From NCBI GenBank assembly GCA_963680875.1, contig OY804579.1, positions 53,086,036-53,150,035 on the forward strand: DNA of 64,000 bases, written 5' to 3'. Positions within the stretch are counted from its first letter, which is position 1. Each line of letters opens with the position of its first letter. Below, piece after piece: positions 54,576 to 63,937 of this stretch. The position numbers and the translations under genes are program-made. The notes beneath the pieces are model-generated. The model did not search any database. It was given only the letters and a program-made list of their open reading frames with translations, and had not been told where the DNA came from. This DNA is from Bathymodiolus brooksi (lineage: Eukaryota; Mollusca; Bivalvia; Mytilida; Modiolidae).

Positions 54576-56177
54576 CTGTAAAATGCACAATAATCTACCG
54601 TTTTTGATTTTTTTCTTTTATTTAATTTTTTTAAGAGTGGCCTTTATATTATTTTATCATTTTCCAGTGCACTGACCATGATCAGAGACCTGTCTTACCT
54701 TTTATTTAAAAAATGAATCGATATTTTTATAACTATACTATGTATATTTTTTGGGGATCACTGAGTGTTAAACATCTGTCCAAAATTTACAGAGGCTAAT
54801 AAGGGAAATCTTATGATAAATATAATTTTTTGTACAATGTTCTTCTTGAATTACACATTCAATTATACCTTAAATGATTTCTGAAATGGAATTTCATTTT
54901 GTGTGTGTTTAAACAACAAAACGGGGGATAAGTGGATATGTTCACCTTCCAATTTTTCAATCCCCAAATGGGCATTAGCACAGTTTCATTACGAATGTAA
55001 ATAAACACAGCGACCACACACATACACAAGGAATATGAAGACTAAAAGACAGCGAAGGTAGGATTCATTTTGCTTTTATTGAATAAGAGAAACAATTCTC
55101 TGTGCCTAAGGGAACGACCATTTAACTTGAAGGGGGGGGGGGGGGGGGGGGTTATGTTTTTTTTCTAAAAAAATATTCTGATTCCCAATGTTGCTGAAAA
55201 AAATATTCTGATTTTGGTGGAGGGGGAAAAAAATAATCTGATTCAGTTTTTGACATACAACCTAATGTTAAATTCTGGGAAAAAATTTCGCGCTTGGCGC
55301 GACAAAAAAAATAAATATTCTAACTCTTGTGTTGCCCGAAAAAAAAATTCTGAACGAAACAAAAAACCATAACCCCCCCCCCCCCCCCCCCCCCCTTCAA
55401 GTTAGATGGTCGGTCCCTAACTTACCCTGCAACACAAGTGCATTCTGCATACCGGATCTTTATTTTCCTGGATAAGGGTTCATACTGGTAGAGAGATAAT
55501 TTTGTTTGGTACTGGGAATTTTTCATACTGGCTTGAACAGATGCAAGAACGTAGAGCCCATTTTCAATGAGTTCGATCTCAGAGGGGTCTTTAAGACAGA
55601 ATGAAAGATCTCTTACATGTCCTGCAGCATGGTGTTGGCTTCCTCTCATCAATGCACGGTTATGGAATCCCGTGTGTCTCTGGTCAGCCATTACCGCGTA
55701 ATAATTGAGTATTGCTTTATGATTAAAGTTTTTCAAATAACTTGAGGTTTCTTGAGAAATATCATCAGAAGTCTCCCATTTTACTGATTTGGAAGGAAAC
55801 ATTGGTGGTTTAAGATACGGAAATACTTTTAGGATACCTTCGTTAAGGTCACCAGACTGTGGTAGCTTCATAATTTTTTTGTCTGTAAAATGAGGATATT
55901 GTGGATCTACAATAGGTTGGCTCATTAAGTGGTCGTTTTTCATGGCCTTTTCAACAACTTCTACTGCCTTAGCTTTGTTCATATTGGTGGAACTTATTCT
56001 TTTACATTTTAGCCAAGTTTTTAGTGTGATTAGAGAACATGATGATGGGTCCGATCTTTCCAAAGAAGCCCCCGGGACATCCTCTTCACTCAGTGACCAC
56101 GGCCACTCATTTTCACTTGGAAACAGCCTAACACATTTATAGGGCGAAAAACAATCATCTTCATCCCCCATTGTCAA
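54458..56177 (-). CDS. SWIM zinc-finger protein of the transposon, two exons (289 aa)
   Basis: Exon 1 is 56177-55426 (residues 1-251) and exon 2 is 54575-54458, joined at GG/GTAAGT and TTTTACAG/G with frame kept. An N-terminal SAP-like helix pair (LITLKTWLKCKR... VEVVEKAMK, 49-80) is followed by a body with KAILNYYAVMADQRHTGFHN and HHAAGHVRDLSFCLK. The C-terminal SWIM finger is split by the intron: C246-x-C248 in exon 1 and C256-x-H258 in exon 2 (CGHIAATLYQLA). Larger relatives in animals add a YqaJ-type exonuclease after SWIM; none is present here, the protein ends 31 residues later. It starts 81 bp inside the right terminal repeat and converges on the transposase. Function in transposition is inference. 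Confidence 0.8.
55110..55417. mobile_element. PIF/Harbinger-like MITE (TAA duplication) with G20/C22 tracts, in the SWIM intron
   Basis: The ends GGGAACGACCATTTAACTTG and (inverted) GGGACCGACCATCTAACTTG share ~26 bp and run straight into a G-run on one side and a C-run on the other. TAA flanks both ends (55107-55109, 55418-55420). A 3-bp TWA duplication and GGG-type ends fit PIF/Harbinger. It sits two bases past the GTAAG donor of the SWIM gene. Confidence 0.82.
55426..56177 (-). CDS. SWIM gene exon 1
   Basis: Starts ATG ACA ATG GGG at 56177; donor GTAAGT at 55425 (minus strand). The open frame runs three codons past the donor only to a stop made by the intron, which supports splicing. Residues 1-251 include the SAP-like helices and the first SWIM cysteine pair (AECTCVAG). 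Confidence 0.82.
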
Positions 56178-56258
56178 ATTTCTGTCAATTCAAGTGTGGT
56201 TAAACGAGTTTTGGTTGGTTGGTCGGAGATCACCGTTGCCAATGTAAACAAATTTGGA

Positions 56259-56358
56259 TCAGCTGATTTTGCTTACATTTTCTGGTTCAATAAATATGGC
56301 GTCGTAGCGTCCTCGTAATTTTGTTACCCCTAATGCAACCTCATTTCTGAATTGGTCC
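56259..56358 (-). repeat. Right terminal inverted repeat of the 4-kb transposon
   Basis: Reverse complement of 52356-52455 with about six differences. Contains GGCGTCGTAGCGTCCTCG. Upstream of the SWIM gene start, so probably part of its promoter. Confidence 0.88.
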
Positions 56359-56392
56359 ATTGAAACGACGCCACTATCGAGTCTGCTCTCCG

Positions 56393-56795
56393 ATTGAATA
56401 CGGGTTTTTTTTTGCATTGTACATTATGTAAGGGAAGTAACTCTAGTAAATTATTTTTAATTGTAATCTACAATCAAATTAACTTGTTCGATATTTAACA
56501 GTTTGAGGGGAAAAAAAGTTGTTTAGAATAATTGTTGATCAGTTATTTTGCTGTTTTTAATTCATTTTTAGAGTTTACGAGATCTGTTTTTTTTTTTTAA
56601 ATATTTCTGATTTAAATTTTCGCACAAATAAATAATTTTGCCAGACTTGGGAGAAAAAAAATAATCTGACTAAGGAAAATCAAGCAGTATAATAGTTATG
56701 TAAAACTGGATATTGAATGGAACATTTCTGATTTCATATGTAAAGAAAAATAAATGATTCCATTCTCCCAAAACTTGTCTGTCCCATGGTAAAAC
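56393..56795. other. AT-rich stretch between repeat F and the foldback MITE
   Basis: No gene. GGAGAAAAAAAATAATCTGAC near 56651 resembles interior words of the MITE at 55110. Confidence 0.4.
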
Positions 56796-57771
56796 CACAG
56801 GGGCTAGGTGCGTCCGAAAAAAAATAAAAATACTATATAATACTACAAGGGGGCGAACTCACTTGCTCCCATTTTTTTAAGTCGTCGTGTTAAATTGATC
56901 GTAACTTCGGAACGCCTTAATATTTTCCAAAAATGTTTCCACCAGTCGAAAGTCAAGTAATTTTCCTTTCCAAAGAGACCCCAATTGTTAGTGTAGGCCT
57001 CCGAACTGCTGAGGTATCATACACGAACCAAAACAAAACGGCGTGAAAATCCGAAGTCGTACAAACGAGTCATTTTGACTGGCTAAATACTTTCATCCAT
57101 TCAAATTATGATAAAATTTCTTACCTTACGCCAATTTATATGTCCTTTAAGTCTGTTTTTGAAAGAAATCCCATTTGCATCCTTGACAAACGTCATAGAC
57201 GTTAAAATTGAGAGAGTTCTAACGGGCTTTTTGATTGGCTGAAACAGAGTGTTTCAGCCAATCAAGAGTGTTTCAGCCAATCAAAAAGCCCGTTAGAACT
57301 CTCTCAATTTTCACGTCTATGGCGTTTGTCAAGGATGCAAATGGGATTTCTTTCAAAAACAGACTTAAAGGACATATAAATTGACGAAAGGTAAGAAATT
57401 TTATCATAATTTGAATGGATGAAAGTATTTAGCTAGTCAAAATGACTCGTTTACGCATGGGAAAGTCTGTACACAGATGGGAAGTGGTCATCCCAGCGTT
57501 TGTACGACTTCGGATTTTCACGCCGTTTTGTTTTGGTTCGTGTATGATACCTCAGCAGTTCGGAGGCCTACACTAACAATTGGGGTCTCTTTGGAAAGGA
57601 AAATTACTTGACTTTCGACTGGTGGAAACAATTTTTGAAAATATTAAGGCGTTCCGAAGTTACGATCAATTTAACACGACGACTTAAAAATATGGGAGCA
57701 AGTGAGTTCGCCCCCTTGTAGTATTAGATAGTTTTTTTTTGTTTTTTTTTCGGACGCACCTAGCCCCTGTG
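56796..57771. mobile_element. 976-bp foldback hAT-like element, 8-bp duplication GGTAAAAC
   Basis: It starts CACAGGGGCTAGGTGCGTCC and ends with the reverse complement, and GGTAAAAC flanks both sides (56788-56795, 57772-57779). The two halves are almost perfect reverse complements meeting in GTGTTTCAGCCAATC near 57255. A 46-bp piece (about 57454-57499) is present on the right arm only. The 8-bp duplication and CAGGGG core fit the hAT superfamily. No coding capacity. Confidence 0.9.
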
Positions 57772-57779
57772 GGTAAAAC

Positions 57780-58285
57780 AATAGTAGGGAGGACAAACGT
57801 AGTCGTCGATAGCGTTATTATTTTCTGTCGTAGTAGAAAAACCCGAATTTTCACCTTTTTCATTTCATTAGAAAAACACCTAAAATTTATTATTTCGTGA
57901 TAAAAAAACATATCAGATAAAACTTGAAAACTAGATCTTCATTAATTTGGTAGTTATAAGCATTAAAAATATGATTGGGTACTACTACTGAACGTCCAAA
58001 GTGAATTCGTTTCGAGAAAATCGGACGCCATCTTGACTTATGTGTCAACGAACAGCCCATTTTCAAAAATAATTCCGGGAGCTATCCCTGGACCAATATT
58101 CTTCATGCATGGCTTAAAATTTGCAGAAAGTCTTCAATTTTACCAATCCGACTGTTAAGAATTTTTTAAAAGTCAAAATCGTAACGTAAAATATAAAAGT
58201 TTACAAAACAGTGTTTTAAACTCGCTTACCGCTTTTCCGCAAAAAGTTAACAGTCAGATATCAATAATCTGGACCTTCCTCTAAA
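57780..58285. other. Non-coding stretch, no feature recognised
   Basis: Higher complexity than its surroundings (GTAGTCGTCGATAGCG, ATCGGACGCCATCTTGACTT), but no domain or repeat was recognised. Confidence 0.4.
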
Positions 58286-58288
58286 GAT

Positions 58289-58563
58289 ATGTCGCCAAGG
58301 TTTCAATGGATAAGCAGTAATAGCTCCCGGAAATCATTGGATGTTCGGTCCATATTTTCTGACTTTGCAATCAGAGTTGAGCGGGAAGAGTTATCGGACA
58401 TTGTGTGGCGCATGACCGGGATGTATGTCTTCCGCCATCTTGGCCAGGACAATTTCAGAGTTGTACCAAAGAAAAATGGAATTTACCGACGTATTGTTCT
58501 ACCAATTGATACAATAATTATCTAGCATTGATGTATTCAGACCACGGAGGTCAATCATGCACG
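58289..58563 (+). other. Possible first exon/promoter region of an unknown gene
   Basis: A moderately GC-rich patch with TCTTCCGCCATCTTGGCC is followed by AATCATGCACG and a strong donor GTAAGT at 58564. ATG at 58557 would give only two codons before the splice. The open frame 58289-58525 (78 aa) has no known domain and may be a by-product. No downstream exon was identified in the window. Confidence 0.25.
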
Positions 58564-58569
58564 GTAAGT

Positions 58570-59251
58570 AACAAAACTTCTTCTAAAATATAGTTTTATT
58601 CTCAAAAGAAATATCGTTTTCAACCGGATCAAATGGGGGTTAATTTTGAAAACAGAAGATGCACAAAAAACGCACAGAAACTTTACACGAACTGAATAAA
58701 TATATATCTTTGCTTCGATAAATGAAAAAGAGATGGGATTTAATTCACGATTTTATTATTTTATTCGAAAAATGGCGAAAACGGCAAGCATCAATATAAA
58801 GTTGTCAAATTCTCCCAATCTATAAATAACTTTATCCAAGCAGAGCTTTGGTGACGTAATCATGCCTGTTCGGAAATTATCGGGATTTATTAATACATCT
58901 ATATAAAGGAGTTGTTCCGGTATTCTTTGATATTTTTAGAAAAGGGGGATCTTTTGTGAAATGTTCAAGATTTTTTATATTTTTTGGTTTTAAATGAAAT
59001 TTGTCTACATGAAAACTTTTTATGCATTTCTCATTAAGTTCCTAGTGTATATTGTAGCAATACATAGGACAATTGTTTTTAAATAGTAACATGAATTTCC
59101 ATGCAACATTTTTGAAACAATTTATTTAAATTGTTATAAAACATAATTATTATGTTTCAGTGCTATTAGGGAAGCTTTATGAAATATATGCTTAATGCAT
59201 ACATTACAGTATGTGAATGTATTAACATTCTGGCTATATACAATGTAATCA
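58570..59251. other. AT-rich stretch, no feature recognised
   Basis: Short open frames only; no repeat with recognisable ends. Confidence 0.4.
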
Positions 59252-59409
59252 CACAGGGGCTAGGTGCGTCCGAAAAAAAAAAACCAAACAAACTATATAA
59301 TAGTATTATATAGTATTTTTTTTTTTTTTTTTTTTTTTCGGACGCACCTAGCATATTATATAGTATTATTATTATTTTTTTTCTTTTTCGGACGCACCTA
59401 GCCCCTGTG
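59252..59409. mobile_element. 158-bp hAT-like MITE, 8-bp duplication TGTAATCA
   Basis: It begins CACAGGGGCTAGGTGCGTCC and ends with its reverse complement, flanked by TGTAATCA (59244-59251, 59410-59417). A third partial end (CGGACGCACCTAGC) lies inside at about 59339-59352, so it looks like two ends plus a leftover. Same family as 56796-57771. Confidence 0.9.
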
Positions 59410-59624
59410 TGTAATCAGTGGCAGTGCATGTGATATGCTAAGTTTAATTAATTACATTTTTTTCATTACACCATTACTGTGTGCAAACTTGTTAGGTATG
59501 ACAGAACATTTATGATGCATGCAGCAAACATTTCTGGAATAATGCTATTTTTCATATAGAATCTATTTGCCACCTAGCATATATGCATAAAGATAATTTT
59601 TAGTCGAAGAATGCATTGTATTCC

Positions 59625-59771
59625 CAGTCTGCAGGGTGACGTCGAACCAACGTCGGTAAAAGGTCGTAATGGTCGGCTGTAGGTCGGCGTCGGCTTGACA
59701 ACGTTGAACCAACGTAGGATTAGTGTAGGCAAAGCGACAGTCGAGTTTCCGTTCTTCAGCCGACGTTCAGT
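59625..59771. repeat. GC-richer repeated-word patch (CCAACGT / TCGGC)
   Basis: Short words such as GTCGAACCAACGTCGG, GTCGGCGTCGGC and GTTGAACCAACGTAGG recur, ending CCGACGTTCAGT at the edge of repeat F copy 2. It resembles a decayed simple satellite. Confidence 0.5.
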
Positions 59772-60607
59772 CGGAGAGCAGACTCGATAATGGCGTCATT
59801 TCAATTAATTTGTCACGTACATTTTTTACCGGAATCGGACACGTTTTAGAATACATCGACCAAGTGTTGAAAATTCACTCGTTTTAATCGTTGCGAGCGT
59901 CAAATATAACCGAAGAAGCGAGAAAAACATAGAACATTGTTTCTTTCATATAAATTTGAGGCCCCGTGCTTGAACTTCTTGTAACAAAGGAGTAATGCAG
60001 AAATTAAAACGACACGGAAATGGCGGAAGTTGTTTAAAAAAACACGAAAAATTAAAAATTAAAATATTTGCCGAAAGGGTGATGGAAAATCATATATATA
60101 GTTCCATAGATTTCTATATTAGTATTTCAAAGAAACATTTTCTGTAATTAAACATACAATAGAACTTTTTTCTGTCAGATGGATCGTGTCACATTTTGGT
60201 TGGATTCAAGGGAGATAACTAGAATCATCACATACTCCGTAATTTTTAACATTCTATTTATAGAACGAGTGTAAGTAAATGCGTTTTCTCAATAAAACAA
60301 ATATTATTTTGTATTAAAAATGTTGAAATTAGTCAGAATAATAGTTTATTATATCTACAGCTATTAAATTGATCAAATATAATTTAACAGATGAGTCCAA
60401 ATTTGAGATTTTATGGAACCACAACAGTATTAAGTAAGGAGCAATTATATTACTGTAAAAGTAATCCTGGTAAGCTGACTTTTCGGTCGAAATACATGTA
60501 AAGTTGTTCCATGAAGGTATAACAAAACAAGAATCAACTGTAATGGTCTACTAAATTTATCGAATGAACTTGAGAAAAAAAAAACAGTCATATTTTCATA
60601 TGCAATG
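59772..60607 (-). repeat. 836-bp repeat F, copy 2 (unoccupied)
   Basis: Reverse complement of copy 1. At the site where copy 1 carries the 4-kb transposon, this copy reads TCATTTCAATTAATTTGTC without interruption, with AT once. It is therefore the natural empty site. Confidence 0.9.
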
Positions 60608-61358
60608 GTAAATCTTGGAATATTAAAAATTATTTTCAACTGTTTTTTAACATATAAGGCTATTCAAACACGTCCACCGGTTTTATTGGCGGATTCACCA
60701 TACAAATCATGTATAGCGCCCCCTAGCAACCCACCACGAGCATGTTGATGTCAATGTACTTGATACAAGTGATACTTTTTTCAATGTAAATGATCTTATA
60801 AAAGACAAATGAAAGAAAATGATAATAATGAAAAAAATATAAAATTTTATCACATGCATAGTACATCCTCGTAATGACTCTTGAGCAGAACTCGTGTTAT
60901 ATTTTATAGATGTTTCTTTATAAAAAGGGGCGAGGGGTGTAATGTTTTTAACCTTTTGTTTTTAAACAAAAGCAGATCATACTGTACTAAGATCCATTAT
61001 TTGATAACTTTTTACAAAATAAAATTCACAAAAACTTCAACTAAATTTATTTATTAAAAATAATAAAACATGTGAATAATAGGAGAAAACCGGATGGGGC
61101 TCTAATTTAAATTCTAACTGAATATGCTGATGCCATTACCATAGAAAATTTGCATACACAAATGCATCAGAATTTAAAATTAACTTTATTCTTTCTAGAA
61201 GATCCTTTCCCTTAAATTAAATGGTCTTTCTTTGACTGTATATACTTTTGTCACAAAAGCAACATTCTAGTTGGGGTTTGAAATTTCTATATTTCTTGTA
61301 GTGATCAATAGAGAAAAAATTGATTAGATGTACATGCTTCGTTGTTATTCTGATCTAG
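60608..61358. other. AT-rich stretch, no feature recognised
   Basis: No gene, repeat end or RNA gene was recognised. Confidence 0.4.
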
Positions 61359-61824
61359 CTAAATCTGAAAGCATGACTTGCATAAGTCAACATTAACTGA
61401 TGTCGAATGGTCACCATTTTTTTCACGCATGTTCATGTGTTGCAAAAAGCATACAAGTTTTTTACTACAGTCATTATTTTCTGCATTAGCCACAGTATGG
61501 AGTGTAAATTCACATGGGTCAAATGACACATTACCATAGCTGTCAAAGTTTGCTGTTGTTTCAAATGCACAGCTTGTATCTATGGCTGAATCATATTTTC
61601 TTTTGCTTGATGTTGCTTCTGTATCGTGGGACATTTCGAGTGATTTTCTAAATCAAGCCTCACACATTCTACAAATACAGTCATCATCTTTGAATGCATA
61701 TGCATTTTTGACAAAAGTATAAAACAGTGGTTGATTTCGTCCCTGTGAGAGGTGCCAGTAGTGCTTAGTCACATCTTCTCGTTTACAGTTTATGCAAGGG
61801 CTTGGTGGACTGGCTTCATGCACC
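61359..61824 (-). pseudogene. Broken zinc-binding protein exon, possibly transposon-derived
   Basis: On the minus strand, after a TAGCCCTGCAG acceptor-like site, the frame reads VHEASPPSPCINCKRED, HYWHLSQGRNQPLFYTFVK and CICRMCEA. A single TGA follows, then the same frame runs on through FRKSLEMSHDTEATSSKR to a stop at 61359. The C-x2-C ... C-x-C-x2-C pattern suggests a treble-clef zinc finger, similar in spirit to N-terminal fingers of transposon-associated regulators. The family is not identified. The in-frame TGA makes it a likely pseudogene. It lies close to a rearranged piece of the ISL2EU-like element. Confidence 0.5.
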
Positions 61825-61947
61825 CTGCAGGGCTATCAAAATTTTTCAAATGTACCAGTACTTCACTATTTACAGGCAGTACTTTTTCTTAAAAATTGAA
61901 CATTTTTCATGAATATCTTATACAGCATGTGGCCAAAAATATTGCCA

Positions 61948-62260
61948 CATGTAAAAAAAAAATCCCTATATAATCAACCAAAACCATATTTTGAATTTTC
62001 AAAATATTATTGTGAAGTCATTTCTGGATAGATTTTAACAAATTTTACACCAAAACATTCAGAATTTTCTATATTTTGACTGTTTATTTGCTCATTATGT
62101 TTATATGAGTGGTTTTTATTTGTACATAATTTAAATATAACAAATAAAAATATATTTCAACTAAAAATAAAACCTAAAAATTAACAACCTGGTTAAATTA
62201 TCTACAAATAAAAACCACTCAGTCATATAAACAAATGAGCAAATAAACATCTATTGAAAC
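61948..62260. repeat. Rearranged palindromic relic of the ISL2EU-like element
   Basis: Its first ~180 bp match 54245-54425 in the same orientation (CCCTATATAATCAACC, GTGAAGTCATTTCTGG, CATTATGTTTATATGAGTGG). Then the sequence turns: TTTCAACTAAAAATAAAACC and ACAAATAAAAACCACTC are the reverse complement of 54410-54470. The result is a hairpin of the gene-junction region of the transposon. Confidence 0.78.
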
Positions 62261-63613
62261 AGAAAACCCTGGCGAAGAATTGATGTCAAATATTTTGTTG
62301 TTTTTAACTAATGTTTTAACTATCATTGCTCGTATAGGACACTTTATCTGATTTGAATATAGGAGATTCTTGTACTGCCTCTCAGTCGGGAAGCCACGCA
62401 CAGATTCCGTACCTCCAACAATGCAAAGTCAAATCCCGAAATCAAGGGACGTAACTCTATTTTTTTTTAGACATGACGCTTTACAAGTGAGCCGCCATGC
62501 ATTGTTTACGTCGACACCCCATGTATTTTTACTGAATATCTTCATAAATAAAACTGAAAGAAGTATTCATTTTTATTGAATCCATTTTTTAAATAAAATT
62601 GTAACATGACTGACGCGTGAATACGTGTATTTATGATATCGTTTGCTTGAAATCAACGTTGGAACTCGGGATACCGATGCTGATGAAATGTTGTAAAAAA
62701 AAATGGCGCTAAAAATAGACTCTTTAACTAAGTGGAACAATTGCATCCCATTGGCTGTTTAATAATAAATTTGGTAAAAATAGCTAGAATCACGTATTAG
62801 AGTATGGATTATTTGCATATTTCCCCATCATTCGTCACTAGAATTCCATATTTGGATGTAAACAAGAAGCACTATATTTCGAGATTCTAACCAAATATTT
62901 CTGTTTTTTTTCATAGATTGATCGATCTATTAGGATGAAAATGTGACTGTTTCTATTTAAACACGAAAGAACCACTTGACCAATCATAGTCACACATATA
63001 TAGAGTCATTTTAATCCATTTTTAACAACAAATCTTTCATTTTCGTTGACTCGTTCCATGGCATTTATGGACATGTCAAAATATTGACATAATTAATAAA
63101 TACATTTTAGAAATAAAAAGGTCTGCATTATAATGTATGATCTTGTCATGCAGAGATTGGTGAAAGATTATGTTAAATTCACTCTAGATTAACATGGCAT
63201 TGCATAAGGCTACATATTTAGTTCATGTCAAGCATTTACACCCCCCCCCCCTTTTTTTTCATTTTCAGTCTGTTTTCCTGAAATACTTATTGATGTGTGT
63301 ACATGCTACTTTTCAGTGCCAATGGTATTGACAACCTCCAGTTTTAGTTAGTTTTAGATCATTGTAGGTAGATATATATATACTGACTGGACATAGGATG
63401 TTTATTTTTTTTTAACAAGAGTCTGAAGATACCAAAGGGGCAAAGTTACAGATTCTATTAAATGAAATGGATGTTTATTTTCTGTTAGTTTCAGATTCTA
63501 TGAGTATAAATGCAAAGTTTCCTGTGATGTTTATTGGTTGAATATTTGAATAAATAATAATAAGAATATATGATAAGTCTTATATATATATATTCATACA
63601 GGTTTGAAAATCA
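62261..63613. other. AT-rich stretch, no gene recognised
   Basis: Contains a C10 tract at 63241 and short open frames only. Confidence 0.4.
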
Positions 63614-63937
63614 ATATATATAGGGAGTGGATGTAGTCGAGTGGTCTAGGGCGCTGGACGTAAGGCTAAGCGAATGGTGCTGCAGTGTAACAATGGTGTG
63701 GGTTCAAATCCCGTCGAGGGAAGAACAAAAATTTGACAGCTCTAAAATCTAATTCTAACACTGTTTGGTTTAATTTTCAGTACCAAACAGTGTTAGAATT
63801 AGATTTTAGAGCTGTCAAATTTTTGTTCTTCTCTCGACGGGATTTGAACCCACACCATTGTTACACTGCAGCACCATTCGCTTAGCCTTACGTCCAGCGC
63901 CCTAGACCACTCGACTACATCCACTCCCTATATATAT
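63614..63937. repeat. 324-bp palindrome, each arm bearing a tRNA-like gene
   Basis: Arms 63614-63769 and 63782-63937 (156 bp) are almost perfect reverse complements around a 12-bp loop (TTAATTTTCAGT). Each arm has TAGTCGAGTGG (A-box-like) and GGTTCAAATCC, a perfect B box, about 70 bases apart, the spacing of a long-variable-arm (Ser/Leu-type) tRNA. Acceptor-stem pairing is not convincing and no clear anticodon loop is seen, so these look like tRNA-derived units, not working tRNAs. The only clear arm difference is GAGGG versus GAGAG. Confidence 0.85.

Larger units (their letters stand above)
52356..56358. mobile_element. 4,003-bp ISL2EU-like DNA transposon (100-bp inverted ends, AT target duplication)
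   Basis: The left end 52356-52455 and right end 56259-56358 are ~94% identical inverted repeats, starting GGACCAATTCAGAAATGA and ending at the palindrome TCAGCTGA. AT flanks both sides (52354-52355, 56359-56360), and the empty site in repeat F at 59772-60607 has AT once. The element holds a THAP-DDE transposase (+) and a SWIM zinc-finger gene (-), convergent, each starting just inside a terminal repeat. From memory, ISL2EU transposons (PIF/Harbinger relatives) make 2-bp AT duplications, often carry THAP-DDE transposases, and have a second SWIM/YqaJ-type gene. The assignment is inference but three lines agree. Confidence 0.85.
51553..56392 (+). repeat. 836-bp repeat F, copy 1, split by the 4-kb transposon
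   Basis: Copy 1 is 51553-52355 plus 56359-56392. Copy 2 is the reverse complement 59772-60607, which matches almost base for base. Start CATTGCATATGAAAATATG, end CGAGTCTGCTCTCCG. Minus the insertion and one AT, copy 1 is 835 bp and copy 2 is 836 bp. F has no coding capacity of its own. The two copies are inverted and could be the long terminal repeats of a 9-kb composite. Confidence 0.88.

Noticed and set aside
63621..63720. Functional tRNA gene
   Set aside because: B box is perfect but acceptor and anticodon stems do not pair well. Kept only as tRNA-like.
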